DNA from: Balneolales bacterium
GTDB lineage: Bacteria > Bacteroidota > Rhodothermia > Balneolales > Natronogracilivirgulaceae
Length of the DNA: 34,053 nt
Direction of reading: 5' to 3'
Assembly: GCA_007120385.1 (NCBI GenBank)
Contig: SKNT01000051.1
Coordinates: 1-34,053, forward strand
Shown in pieces: positions 1-7,730 of the stretch (its first letter is position 1; the number at the start of each line of letters is the position of its first letter). The position numbers and the translations under genes are program-made. The notes beneath the pieces are model-generated. The model was given only the letters and a program-made list of their open reading frames with translations. It was not told where the DNA came from and did not search any database.

Positions 1-401
1 AGCGTCAGCATAATCAGGCTGTCCAGGTTCCTGCCAACACCATAGCGGGAAGAGCCCAGTGCCATGAGATTGGCATCGTTTTCCACAATGGCGTCAAGTC
101 CGGTCCGTTTCCTGATCTCTTTGTTCACGTCGATCACATCCCAACCCGGAAGATTCGGTGGATTGGAAACGGTGGTTCGATCCAGCGAGATGATACCGGG
201 GGACCCAATTCCCACCCCAACGGGTTTCCCCGGAGCACTTTCAGCGGCGTTAGAGATTGATTCGGCGATGCGGTCCAGAACCGTTTCCGGTCCTTCGCTC
301 GCACGGGTGGGGATGGAGTAGGTGGAGAGGAGACCTTTATCACGGTCGACAACCGCCGATTTGATGTTGGTCCCTCCAAGATCAATACCAATGGAGATCA
401 T
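1..401 (-). CDS. ROK family sugar kinase / glucokinase, 3' end outside window
   Basis: The reading frame opens at an ATG (399-401, minus strand) and stays open to the window edge, giving about 133 N-terminal residues of a protein usually near 300. It starts MISIGIDLGGTNIKSAVVD, the ATP phosphate-binding loop of ROK (repressor, ORF, kinase) proteins. It continues with GVGIGSPGI, PNLPGWD and VENDANLMALG, the last being the ROK sugar-binding region. No helix-turn-helix precedes the kinase fold, so this is a kinase rather than a NagC-type repressor. The expected product is a cytoplasmic ATP-dependent glucokinase or related hexose kinase, but substrate cannot be fixed because the CxCGxxGCxE zinc motif lies outside the window. 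It lies 68 bp downstream of the DivIC gene on the same strand. Confidence 0.88.
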   Translation of the reverse strand, partial: MISIGIDLGGTNIKSAVVDRDKGLLSTYSIPTRASEGPETVLDRIAESISNAAESAPGKPVGVGIGSPGIISLDRTTVSNPPNLPGWDVIDVNKEIRKRTGLDAIVENDANLMALGSSRYGVGRNLDSLIMLT

Positions 402-469
402 GAAATAATATTCCGTTTAAGTACATTGTCAGGTAACACCAAAATGCTTTTCATGAAGTGACCGGTCTG

Positions 470-769
470 TTATTCCTGCACGCGATAAATAATTTCCCCG
501 GGTTTCCGCATGCCGTACTCTTCCCTGGCAAGCTGTTCAAGGAGGCCGGGATCCGATGAAAGATCCTCCATTTTCTGCTGTATTTCGGCGGTTTCTTCCC
601 GAAGGCGCTCTGTCTCCCTGACTAGTTCGTTTTTTTCGCTGTTGAGCAGGATGCGTGTGCGGACGCTGTAGGTGTCAATGAAGCCAAACCAGATCACCAG
701 CATCAGCAGCAGGACGGAAAACAGGAATGATCTTCGCCAGCGGAGTGGATTGAGAAATCGGAGGCTCAT
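470..769 (-). CDS. DivIC/FtsB-like septum formation initiator
   Basis: A 99-residue bitopic membrane protein. A basic N-terminus (RFLNPLRWRR) precedes one transmembrane helix at about residues 14-31. A heptad-rich coiled coil follows at about 40-72. The C-terminus LEQLAREEYGMRKPGEIIYRV is the typical end of the DivIC/FtsB family. These proteins bind FtsL and FtsQ/DivIB in the divisome and help activate septal peptidoglycan synthesis. Size and architecture match the family fully. It lies 84 bp downstream of yraN, with an AT-rich palindrome between them. The family call is firm; whether to name it ftsB or divIC is a matter of convention, so no symbol is given. Confidence 0.88.
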   Translation of the reverse strand: MSLRFLNPLRWRRSFLFSVLLLMLVIWFGFIDTYSVRTRILLNSEKNELVRETERLREETAEIQQKMEDLSSDPGLLEQLAREEYGMRKPGEIIYRVQE

Positions 770-806
770 GGAATAGAGGTTCGGACATGAATGAAATGAG
801 TCCCCC

Positions 807-823
807 TAAAATAATTTATTTTA
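807..823. repeat. AT-only perfect inverted repeat between yraN and divIC
   Basis: An 8-bp perfect inverted repeat, TAAAATAA and TTATTTTA, around a single central T. It lies in the 84-bp gap downstream of yraN and upstream of the DivIC gene. It could be a DNA-binding site, a promoter element for the DivIC gene or a weak terminator. The sequence alone does not decide. Confidence 0.5.
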
Positions 824-853
824 TGCTATTACGCATCCGCTGGTTTGCATTAA

Positions 854-1216
854 TCACAGATACCAGAAAGCTCCCTCGAAATGGGTGATCTTTTCGTCGC
901 GTTTCCCGGGTTTGAGTATGGAGATGACATCAAAACGTACGGGGGAACCTTCCATGCGGCGTTCGTGGAGCCAGGCCTCGGCCACTTTGAAAAGCTGCCG
1001 TCTTTTTTTGTCGTCCACATGCTCCTCCGGCTCGCCAAAGCTGGTGCTGCTGCGGGTTTTGACCTCCACAAAGACGATTTCCCGTTCGGTTGCGGCCACA
1101 ATATCCACTTCGGCCCGCATAAACCTGTAATTGCGGTCGAGCACCATATAGCCGTTGGATGCAAGGTGTTCAGCGGCTCGCTCCTCACCCAGCCTGCCAA
1201 GCTCCACGTGATTCAT
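854..1216 (-). CDS. yraN: YraN family (UPF0102) predicted endonuclease-like protein
   Basis: A 120-residue cytoplasmic protein with the full UPF0102 pattern: G-RLGEERAAEHL at the N-terminus, Y-VLDRNYR, then AEVDIVA and VFVEVKTR. Asp38, Glu51 and Lys53 form a PD-(D/E)xK nuclease-like signature. The family resembles Holliday-junction resolvases and restriction-type nucleases, but its role is not well established. Length is normal. The start (ATG at 1214-1216) lies 23 bp after the stop of the upstream FmdB-like gene, so co-transcription is likely. No clear SD is visible. Confidence 0.9.
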   Translation of the reverse strand: MNHVELGRLGEERAAEHLASNGYMVLDRNYRFMRAEVDIVAATEREIVFVEVKTRSSTSFGEPEEHVDDKKRRQLFKVAEAWLHERRMEGSPVRFDVISILKPGKRDEKITHFEGAFWYL

Positions 1217-1239
1217 AAGCAGAATGATAAGATCGGGGA

Positions 1240-1614
1240 TCAGGCGCCGCTGTCTTTCGGTGCGGTGGCTGCCGCAGAACCGGCAGCTTCGGCGGCGGCA
1301 CCGTTTCCGTCAGATTTGCTGCCGGCGGATCCTTTTGTGTTATCAGCGCCGCCGGATGTATTTGCACTGCTGCCGGCGGAGGCAGCACCAGTCCCGTTGG
1401 CGCCGCTGTTTGCCGCACCGGTCCCGTTTCCGGAACGGTTTTTGTAATCGGTGACATACCAGCCGCTTCCCTTGTAGACCACACCGCTACCGCCGGTGAT
1501 CACGCGTTTCACTTTCTGCCCGGTATCCGGACAGGTTTCCAGCGCTGATTCCGAAATCTTCTGCACGATTTCAAACATCGTACCATCTTCCCTTTTGTAC
1601 TGATAGGTTGGCAT
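1240..1614 (-). CDS. FmdB-like small protein with degenerate zinc ribbon and Gly/Ala/Ser tail
   Basis: A 124-residue protein. Residues 1-58 follow the FmdB/CxxC_CxxC_SSSS regulatory-domain pattern (MPTYQYKREDG-FEI-QKISE, ETCPDTGQKVKRVI, then VVYKGSGWYVTDYK). The usual four zinc cysteines are reduced to one (Cys28): the first CxxC reads as KREDG and the second pair keeps only CP. Residues 59-124 are low-complexity Gly, Ala, Ser, Asn and Thr with no predicted fold. The family is annotated as regulatory, but its biochemical role is poorly defined. Loss of the cysteines suggests a metal-free version. Such cysteine-poor forms may be normal in this lineage, which I cannot check here. It lies between the aminotransferase and yraN genes on the same strand. 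Confidence 0.8.
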   Translation of the reverse strand: MPTYQYKREDGTMFEIVQKISESALETCPDTGQKVKRVITGGSGVVYKGSGWYVTDYKNRSGNGTGAANSGANGTGAASAGSSANTSGGADNTKGSAGSKSDGNGAAAEAAGSAAATAPKDSGA

Positions 1615-1682
1615 GTTTTATTCTGGTTTGAGTTGACGTTCTTTCAGACCGGATTAATAAACGCCGGAAAAAAGGAAAACGT

Positions 1683-2882
1683 TTATTGTTTTTTCAAGGC
1701 GGCAAGCCCCTCACTCAGCCGTTTGACGGCCTCCTTCAGGTGCTCCATGGAAGCGGCATACGAGAGACGGATGCCGGCCGGTTCGCCGAAGGCATCGCCG
1801 GGTACGGCGGCAAGTCCGCGCTCTTCCAGCAGGAACATGCACAGGTCGGTGCTGTTCCGGATGCGGCCGCCGGAGGGGGTTTCCGAATTCAGATAGGCCG
1901 ATATGTCCGGGAAGGCGTAAAAAGCACCGCCGGGATTAAAGCACTTCACGCCTTCAATACGGTTGAGCGCATCCACCAGATAATCACGCCGCTCACGGAA
2001 TGCCGCAACCATTTCGGAGACGGCGTCACGGGGGCTGAGGTAGGCGGCTTCGCCGGCTTTTTGGGAGATGGAGGAGGGTCCGGAGGTCTCCTGGCTCTGT
2101 ATCTTGGCAACGGCCTTGACGATGGAAGCGGGGCCGGCAAGGTACCCGAGACGCCATCCGGTCATGGCAAAACCTTTGGAAAAACCGTTGATAACGAGGA
2201 TGCGGTCGCTCAGGTCGGGCGCCACCTGTGCTATGCTGACGTGTTTGTTGTCAAAAACGATGTACTCGTAGATCTCATCGGAAAGCACCAGGATGCCGGG
2301 GTGATCCCGAAGGACTTCCGCCAGTGCTTCGAGCTCTTCGGCGGAGTAGCAGCTGCCGGTGGGGTTGGATGGCGAGCAGAGGATGAGCATCCGGGTTTTT
2401 GGCGTAATGGCGCCGCGAAGCTGGTCGGCCGTCATTTTGAAATCATTATCGAATGCCGTTGATACGATCACGGGCTTGCCTTCCGCCAGTTTTGCCATTT
2501 CGGGATAAGAAACCCAATAGGGTGCGGGGATGATCACCTCGTCGCCCGGATCGATGGTGGCGAGCAGGGAGAAGCCGATGGACTGTTTTGCGCCGTTGGA
2601 GAGGATGATCTGGTCCGGTGTGTATTCCAGGCCGTTTTCCTCTTTGAGTTTGGCGCAGATGGCCTCGCGAAGCTCGGGGTTGCCGGTGTTCATGGTATAT
2701 CCATGGTGTCCGTCGCGTATGGCCTTGACCGCGGCATCACAGATATGCTGCGGGGTTTTAAAGTCGGGTTCACCCTGGCTCAGGGAGATGACCGATTTTC
2801 CTTCGCGCTGAAGTTCCTTGGCGCGACCTGATATTTTCATTGTTTCCGACGGCGCAATGGCCTGAACACGTTTCGCTATCAT
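1683..2882 (-). CDS. Pyridoxal-phosphate aspartate aminotransferase, class I fold
   Basis: A 399-residue class I/II aminotransferase of the AspB (subgroup Ib) type, which converts aspartate and 2-oxoglutarate to oxaloacetate and glutamate. Visible motifs are SLSQGEPDF near the N-terminus, NGAKQS (cofactor phosphate contact), PSNPTG with Asn173, SDEIYEY with Asp202 and Tyr205, and the Schiff-base lysine Lys236 in NGFSKGFAMTGWRLGY. IRLSYA near the C-terminus supplies the carboxylate-binding arginine. The start is set at the ATG at 2880-2882 (MIAKRVQAIAPS); an in-frame TTG eight codons upstream is less likely. Some family members also act on prephenate or aromatic amino acids, so exact specificity is open. 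Confidence 0.93.
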   Translation of the reverse strand: MIAKRVQAIAPSETMKISGRAKELQREGKSVISLSQGEPDFKTPQHICDAAVKAIRDGHHGYTMNTGNPELREAICAKLKEENGLEYTPDQIILSNGAKQSIGFSLLATIDPGDEVIIPAPYWVSYPEMAKLAEGKPVIVSTAFDNDFKMTADQLRGAITPKTRMLILCSPSNPTGSCYSAEELEALAEVLRDHPGILVLSDEIYEYIVFDNKHVSIAQVAPDLSDRILVINGFSKGFAMTGWRLGYLAGPASIVKAVAKIQSQETSGPSSISQKAGEAAYLSPRDAVSEMVAAFRERRDYLVDALNRIEGVKCFNPGGAFYAFPDISAYLNSETPSGGRIRNSTDLCMFLLEERGLAAVPGDAFGEPAGIRLSYAASMEHLKEAVKRLSEGLAALKKQ

Positions 2883-3151
2883 GGCAGAATAACCTGATTT
2901 ATACAACCGATTAATAATGTTAGTTAAAAGAAGGGAATACAGTCCTGCACAACGTTATAAAGCGCGTAAAGATACGAAAGTCACTGAGCATATGCCAAGT
3001 GGCGGCAGTGTATTGGAAATAAAAAATAGCGCACGCTGCCGGATTGGGGGTGCCGGCGGGATTTGTGTCGGATCCGCCGGTGGATGCGGTATGCTGTTGC
3101 CGATGCGTGGCAGGAGGGGAAATATTGCCCGCGAGAGGGGAAAACGATCGG

Positions 3152-3634
3152 TCAGCGGTATTTCTTTTTAAGCGCCTCGGCCACATTGGCAGGCACGAAA
3201 TGGCTTACATCGCCGCCCCAGTAGGCGATTTCACGGACCAGGGAGCCCGAAACAAAAGTCAGATGCTCGCTGGGCATCAGGAAGATGGTGTCGATATCCT
3301 TTCCCAGCTTCCGGTTCATGAGAGCCATTCGGAATTCGTATTCATAGTCGGAAAACTGCCTGACGCCACGTATCAGCGTTGTCACGTTGTTCTCATGGGC
3401 AAAATCGACAAGCAGTCCGGTGAACTTGCGGATATCGACTTTATGTGACCAGGGCTCCTCGCGGATACTTTCCCGGATCAGGTCAATCCGTTCATCAGGC
3501 GTGAAAATGGCATTTTTACGTGTATTGACAGCGATCGTGATGATCACCTTTTCAAACACATTGGTGGCCCGTTCGAGAACGTCAAGATGTCCGAATGTGA
3601 TTGGGTCAAATGAGCCGGGATAAATAACTTGCAC
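3152..3634 (-). CDS. coaD: Phosphopantetheine adenylyltransferase
   Basis: A 160-residue cytoplasmic enzyme of coenzyme A synthesis that transfers AMP from ATP to 4'-phosphopantetheine. The N-terminus QVIYPGSFDPITFGHLDVLERA carries the nucleotidyltransferase T/HxGH motif. IRGVRQFSDYEYEF and FVSGSLVREIAYWGGDVSHFVP are the other conserved blocks. Much longer upstream frames exist, but the start is a GTG at 3632-3634, preceded six bases away by GAGGTC, which restores the normal family length. It lies 25 bp downstream of rsmD on the same strand. Confidence 0.95.
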   Translation of the reverse strand: MQVIYPGSFDPITFGHLDVLERATNVFEKVIITIAVNTRKNAIFTPDERIDLIRESIREEPWSHKVDIRKFTGLLVDFAHENNVTTLIRGVRQFSDYEYEFRMALMNRKLGKDIDTIFLMPSEHLTFVSGSLVREIAYWGGDVSHFVPANVAEALKKKYR

Positions 3635-3659
3635 GATAGTGACCTCGGAATTTTTGGGA

Positions 3660-4310
3660 TCAGGTGTCAGGGCCCCTTTCAGGTGATGGCCCGAAAGCCG
3701 GCCCGTTTGAAGGCGGCCGGTCCGGCCTGCTGTCTTTATGTGCCGCCTCCGGATCGGCTTTTTCGGAAGAAGAGTCCATCCGGAAAATGGAGACAATGGT
3801 GCGACCGTATGGCTTGGTGAAAACGCATTCGGGGTGCTCGCCGAAATGATGCCTTTTGTCATGCTCGAGGATAAACCATCCGTCCGGCCTGAGCCAGCCC
3901 TCCTTGAGGATGATCTCAGGCAGGCGGGTCATTTCCGGATAGTCGTATGGGGGATCGGCAAACACGATGTCAAAGGGTCGGGGATGACCGCTCAGAAAGG
4001 CCTCGACCGACGAGCGTGCAGCCTGAATCTGCTTTTGCACACCGAACTGCTGTGCCGTTTTCTCGATGTGGTCCACGGCGGCGGATGCGTATTCCACAAA
4101 CAGGACGCTTTGGGCGCCGCGTGAAATGGCTTCAAAACCGAGATTCCCCGTTCCGGCAAACAGGTCCAGAACGGTACAGCCCGCAATGTGCTTGCGCACT
4201 TCGATCATGGAGAAAATGCTTTCCTTGGCGCGATCTGAGGTGGGCCGCATGTCAATGTGCGCCGGAATGGTGATTTTTCTGCCTTTCAGTGTTCCGGTAA
4301 TGATACGCAT
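3660..4310 (-). CDS. rsmD: 16S rRNA (guanine966-N2)-methyltransferase
   Basis: A 216-residue SAM-dependent methyltransferase that modifies the small-subunit rRNA. It starts MRIITGTLKGRKI. The SAM-binding motif LDLFAGTGNLGFEAISRGA is at about residues 48-66, and the catalytic DPPY motif at 119-122. RPTSDRAKESIFSMI is also typical of RsmD. The last 30 or so residues are a polar, Pro/Ser-rich tail not found in most homologues. The ATG lies four bases after the stop of the DUF3822 gene, with no SD, suggesting translational coupling. The rsmD-coaD neighbourhood is a common bacterial arrangement. Confidence 0.93.
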   Translation of the reverse strand: MRIITGTLKGRKITIPAHIDMRPTSDRAKESIFSMIEVRKHIAGCTVLDLFAGTGNLGFEAISRGAQSVLFVEYASAAVDHIEKTAQQFGVQKQIQAARSSVEAFLSGHPRPFDIVFADPPYDYPEMTRLPEIILKEGWLRPDGWFILEHDKRHHFGEHPECVFTKPYGRTIVSIFRMDSSSEKADPEAAHKDSRPDRPPSNGPAFGPSPERGPDT

Positions 4311-4314
4311 GAGG

Positions 4315-5172
4315 TCAGAGTACGGATAGCAGCGTGGCGGGGAATGCGCCTTCCAGCGGAAAACTGAAAGTCTTCTCATCGGAAGAGAATCCCATCTTTT
4401 CCAGGGAGTCCAATACAACGATCTCGGAGGCACCGTCCCAGTACGACTGGAGCTCATCCACAATCCTTCCTGCTTGTGACCCGTAGACCAGGATCTGTTC
4501 GTGCATGCCCAGCATCCAGTTCAGATGGGATGCGTTCTGCAGCCAAAGATAGGGCAGGTCGGAGATATCGTCGCAGGTGATGTAGGTGGCGGCTCTTAGC
4601 TTGCCCAGCAGGAACGAGGATATGCCCAGCACATTGCCGGAGAACGACACGGTCAGGAAGGAGCCGTGGAAATGGCTTTTTTCCATCCATTTTTCCCCGA
4701 TCTGAAAATCGGAATAGAGGTTACCGTTGATCCGCCCGTTCACCAGAAAGGAGAAGGATTCGATATGCTGCTTTTTTCGCACGGAAAGCAGCTTGAAGTC
4801 ACGGTTGCTTATGATGTGCCATTGCGTGGAGATGCGCCGCATGGGTGTGCCCTGCATCAGGATACCGAGATGGGCCTGCCGCTCGTCCTCCTGGTCATAG
4901 ACCGATTTCGGGACGATGCTCCAGCATTCGAGCTGAGGAGGATAGACCATCCGGACCTCGGAAACGTCCTCCTCCTGTATCAGTTTTCCAATGGTTTCAC
5001 ACAGGTCGGGGAAGGTGTCGGGATCGCGGCGCGAGAGGGAGTCGATCAGATCAAATGAGAAATCAATCTGACCGATACGCTCCAGGAATGCCGGCCTCGC
5101 CGAAGCGGATACGGCATAAAAGAGCTTGTTGGCGTCAAAGGCAACTCCAAGTCTCGCATCCGGTTCCGGCAT
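4315..5172 (-). CDS. DUF3822 family protein
   Basis: A 285-residue protein of unknown biochemical function. The family is common in Bacteroidota-like genomes, where it typically sits directly upstream of rsmD and coaD as here. No signal peptide or transmembrane helix is visible. Conserved-looking parts include RLGVAFDANKLFYAVS at the N-terminus and a middle block around HIESFSFLVNGRINGNLYSDF. It ends four bases before rsmD and starts ten bases after the preceding gene, so the four leftward genes probably form one transcript. The family call rests on overall pattern and neighbourhood, not on a catalytic motif. An actin-like ATPase fold has been suggested for the family, and I cannot confirm it here. 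Confidence 0.75.
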   Translation of the reverse strand: MPEPDARLGVAFDANKLFYAVSASARPAFLERIGQIDFSFDLIDSLSRRDPDTFPDLCETIGKLIQEEDVSEVRMVYPPQLECWSIVPKSVYDQEDERQAHLGILMQGTPMRRISTQWHIISNRDFKLLSVRKKQHIESFSFLVNGRINGNLYSDFQIGEKWMEKSHFHGSFLTVSFSGNVLGISSFLLGKLRAATYITCDDISDLPYLWLQNASHLNWMLGMHEQILVYGSQAGRIVDELQSYWDGASEIVVLDSLEKMGFSSDEKTFSFPLEGAFPATLLSVL

Positions 5173-5182
5173 GGTTATCGGA

Positions 5183-5647
5183 TTAGTTCCAGTTTGTGGC
5201 GTTCAGCAGTGTGGTTCGCTCAAGGGAACCGATGGCATCGTCGGTGTCAGGGTCTTCCAGCAGATAGATGTTGGGCCGTAACGTATCGTTGAGGGCGTAT
5301 TGAAAGCGGTTGCCGGTTCTGGGTGAATAGATCAGCGAATCGGGATTGTACTCATAGGGCGGACGGAATCTGAAAAGCGTGTCGCCACGTGCAATCATGG
5401 TATCATCGGTTTTCAGCCATTCGACCAGATCGTCCAGGGATTGCGGGAAGTGGTTGTTTCTCCGCTGGTGTTCCACCAGGGCATCCCGTACTACGGTGAG
5501 CCGGTGCCGGACATGTTCGGTCACTTCGCGCTGCTGCTCGATTTTCTTGTACGGGGAAGTGATGGAATCATACAGAAGCCAGGCGAGGACAATAATGACG
5601 ACGGAAAGAACGGCGCTGATGATTCTGTTGCGGGTGTCTATATTCAT
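5183..5647 (-). CDS. Hypothetical membrane-anchored protein
   Basis: A 154-residue protein not recognised by family. One transmembrane helix at about residues 8-26 (IISAVLSVVIIVLAWLLYDS) is followed by a short coiled coil (IEQQREVTEHVRHRLTVVRDALVEHQRR). A soluble C-terminal domain follows, with FPQSLDDLVEWL and FRFRPPYEYNPDSLIYSPRTGNRF. The layout of an N-terminal anchor followed by a helix and a small domain resembles pilin or pseudopilin-like proteins, but no prepilin cleavage motif is seen. It is the first gene of the cluster leading to DUF3822, rsmD and coaD, ten bases upstream of DUF3822. The function is unknown. Confidence 0.75.
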   Translation of the reverse strand: MNIDTRNRIISAVLSVVIIVLAWLLYDSITSPYKKIEQQREVTEHVRHRLTVVRDALVEHQRRNNHFPQSLDDLVEWLKTDDTMIARGDTLFRFRPPYEYNPDSLIYSPRTGNRFQYALNDTLRPNIYLLEDPDTDDAIGSLERTTLLNATNWN

Positions 5648-5855
5648 TTTTTTACGTGCTGAAATGTTTATTGAATCTGTTCAGTGCACACACTTATTCA
5701 AGGCATACGTTTGACTTCGAAAATACATCTGGTCGTGAAGATATGCAACAAATCATTGTGCTCCGGATAGAAACGGGAACGGGTGCCTGGTATTATGTAT
5801 GCGCACCGGAAGCAGTGGATGCGGCTCTCTTCAATCCATGCAACTGTTTCCCGTG

Positions 5856-5868
5856 TTTTGTACCTTGA
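5856..5868 (+). promoter_or_regulatory. Promoter-like 13-mer shared with position 6740
   Basis: TTTTGTACCTTGA occurs here and again, identical, at 6740-6752, each time just upstream of a gene. The core TACCTTG belongs to a set of TAYMTTG motifs before seven genes of this window. It resembles the Bacteroidota -7 box and following bases. Here it ends only five bases before the peptidase ATG, so transcription from it would give an almost leaderless mRNA. Confidence 0.35.
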
Positions 5869-5873
5869 CGCCT

Positions 5874-6722
5874 ATGGAAAAGCTCATTACACTCATTCGC
5901 GATATCGCTGTCGTGCCCTCTTTTTCCTCATACGAGGAGCGGATCCACGATCTTGTACTGCGCGCCATGGAGCCGGTTGCCGGAGCGGAAGTTTATCGTG
6001 TACCGGATAACAACCTTGTCTTTACGGTGCCTGGCGATGAGAGCAGGGCGCCGGTGGCACTGACGGCACACCTTGACAAAATCAATCATTTTGGAGCGGA
6101 GCATCCCGAAGTGCTTCCTTTTGAGGAGGATGACGAGCGGCTGACCGGACAGCTGGACAATGCCGTTGGGCTGGCACTCTGCATATCCCTGGCCCGCATT
6201 GGCGCTGCGCGCTCATTTCCCCCGCTCATGTTGCTGTTTTCGGAGATGGAGGAGAGCTTCGGCCTGAAACATCATCCGCACTTGCTTAAAAACGGGGGTG
6301 AAGGCCTTCACCACGGAATGGGCGCCGAACGTATTGCGCGCTTTCTGCTGAAAGAAGGGCTGTTGCCTTCGGCTGTGATCACGCTCGATACCACTCCGCT
6401 GTTCAAGGGGAAGCCGGGTGCGGCATTATACAGCGGCCACTGGGAGTTCACCGGCCAGCAGCCCTCGGAAGGAGAGCGCAAACAAACCGAACGTGTGCGT
6501 GACCAGTTTCTGGCCATCGATTCGGGGCTGTATCTGTCCAACAACACCAACGACTATCTCCACTACGGTGCGGTGCTGAACCGGGACGGCCGGGCGGATA
6601 TTCCCTCGCTGGCTCTGGAGCCCGCCATCTTCCCGTATCATCAGAAAAACGAGTCTGTGTTTCTGAAGGATATCACCCGGGTACATGATATCATGATCCG
6701 CTGGCTTGAACAGTCGGACTGA
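5874..6722 (+). CDS. Zinc metallopeptidase of the M20/M28/M42 superfamily
   Basis: A 282-residue protein with the metal-ligand order of co-catalytic zinc exopeptidases. His66 and Asp68 are in ALTAHLDKINHFG, and Asp95 is in TGQLDNAVGLALC. The acidic pair Glu126-Glu127 is in FSEMEESFG, Asp172 is in ITLDTTPLF, and a late histidine is in FPYHQKNESVF. The family hydrolyses peptides or removes N-acyl groups in the cytoplasm. The exact clan member is uncertain; it is shorter than most M42 and M20 enzymes, apparently lacking an insert domain. An upstream extension of 25 codons exists, but the ATG at 5874 begins the conserved sequence. It is followed by a 72-bp gap and three further rightward genes. 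Confidence 0.8.
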   Translation: MEKLITLIRDIAVVPSFSSYEERIHDLVLRAMEPVAGAEVYRVPDNNLVFTVPGDESRAPVALTAHLDKINHFGAEHPEVLPFEEDDERLTGQLDNAVGLALCISLARIGAARSFPPLMLLFSEMEESFGLKHHPHLLKNGGEGLHHGMGAERIARFLLKEGLLPSAVITLDTTPLFKGKPGAALYSGHWEFTGQQPSEGERKQTERVRDQFLAIDSGLYLSNNTNDYLHYGAVLNRDGRADIPSLALEPAIFPYHQKNESVFLKDITRVHDIMIRWLEQSD

Positions 6723-6736
6723 GGCATTTGATCTGA

Positions 6737-6752
6737 TATTTTTGTACCTTGA
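6737..6752 (+). promoter_or_regulatory. Possible Bacteroidota-type -7 promoter box
   Basis: TATTTTTG at 6737-6744 fits the TAnnTTTG -7 consensus of the Bacteroidota primary sigma factor and runs into TACCTTGA. No convincing TTG -33 element is seen at the expected spacing. It lies 42 bp before the next gene start. Confidence 0.38.
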
Positions 6753-6794
6753 AAGGATTTGATGATTCACCGATAAACCAAGATTATCCACCAC

Positions 6795-7151
6795 ATGCTT
6801 TACCAGGAAAAGTTATTCTATCTCTGCCATGTGCCCCTGAGCGCCGAAGGCCCCAAAGATGTTGAAATTATCCAGAAAGCCGAGAGTTCCGGCGAATTTT
6901 CCGCGCTTTTTGAGAAATATGAGCAGCTAAGATCCCACGCCTTCAACAAGGACGGATTATACAGTGTAATCCGTGCCGATGACATCTATATTCTGGTCCG
7001 GAACACTACACCGGAAGAGGCGCGTGCCGAGGCGTTTGAAGAAGCACGTTCCGGGCTGGTGACCAATCTTGAGCACCGGGTCATGCAGAACAAGGACAAA
7101 AACGCTGTTGAGATCCTGAGAAATGTCCACAATGTGGAAATGAGTATCTGA
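6795..7151 (+). CDS. Conserved-looking small cytoplasmic protein, unknown function
   Basis: A 118-residue protein I do not recognise. It has no signal peptide or membrane helix. It contains a mixed alpha/beta pattern: a strand-like start (KLFYLCHVPLS), a helix (EFSALFEKYEQLRSHAF), a strand block (LYSVIRADDIYILVRNTT) and a charged helical end. The codon use matches neighbouring genes and the frame is closed by gene neighbours on both sides. It is preceded by a promoter-like box and followed after 12 bp by the TPR gene, so the two, with the RluA gene, probably form an operon. Confidence 0.7.
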   Translation: MLYQEKLFYLCHVPLSAEGPKDVEIIQKAESSGEFSALFEKYEQLRSHAFNKDGLYSVIRADDIYILVRNTTPEEARAEAFEEARSGLVTNLEHRVMQNKDKNAVEILRNVHNVEMSI

Positions 7152-7163
7152 GCCCCGCAACCC

Positions 7164-7730
7164 ATGACCGCCGAACGGCCCTATCCGCTTAAGCCAAGAC
7201 TGCTTGCGCTTTCCGAGGAAATAGTGGACCTTTCCGACCAGATGGAAGCAGCTGAAGCGGAGAAAGACGACCGGTTGGCGCATCAGTGTGCGAAGCGGCT
7301 GCGCCGTATTGGTGACGAACTGGTTGACCACCTTGAACAGGCCGTGGGTGACGACCTGGCCTATGCCCGATTCATGATGGGTTCGGTCTGCAGTCTGCTG
7401 GGTTTCTGGGAGCAGGCGGAGTTGTCCTACCGCGGAGCTCTGGAGGCCTGGCCCGATCATGTGGGGCTGCTCAATGAGCTGTTTGACGCCCTTGCGGCGC
7501 AACGAAAATATGGGGAAGCGGAAACGGTGATCCGGCAGAGTATCCATCATGGCGGGGAGACGCCGCTCTTGCTTCGCAACCTCGCCGCCGTGCTGGTGCA
7601 CCTGAAGCGGATCAACGAGGCAAAAGTGGTGATGATCACCTGCACTGCCCGGTTTCCCGATGATCCCGAAAGCCGGGCCTTTCTGAAGCAGCTCGAGACA
7701 CCCGGATCAAGCCAATTACAAACGCCATGA
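7164..7730 (+). CDS. Tetratricopeptide-repeat protein
   Basis: A 188-residue all-helical protein. TPR-like pairs are visible from about residue 65 onward: AYARFMMGSVCSLLGFWEQAELSYRGALEAWP, then GLLNELFDALAAQRKYGEAETVIRQSIHHG, and LLLRNLAAVLVHLKRINEAKVVMITCTARFPDDP. The N-terminal part (LSEEIVDLSDQMEAAEAEKDD) is likely a helical or coiled-coil lead-in. TPRs mediate protein-protein contacts; the partner is unknown. The stop overlaps the RluA start (ATGA at 7727-7730), which indicates translational coupling with that gene. Confidence 0.8.
   Translation: MTAERPYPLKPRLLALSEEIVDLSDQMEAAEAEKDDRLAHQCAKRLRRIGDELVDHLEQAVGDDLAYARFMMGSVCSLLGFWEQAELSYRGALEAWPDHVGLLNELFDALAAQRKYGEAETVIRQSIHHGGETPLLLRNLAAVLVHLKRINEAKVVMITCTARFPDDPESRAFLKQLETPGSSQLQTP

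Noticed and set aside
5743-5868. 41-codon frame before the peptidase with a Cys-rich end (NPCNCFPCF).
   Set aside because: No SD, no recognised family, and it ends just before the peptidase ATG where a promoter-like motif also lies. Probably chance.
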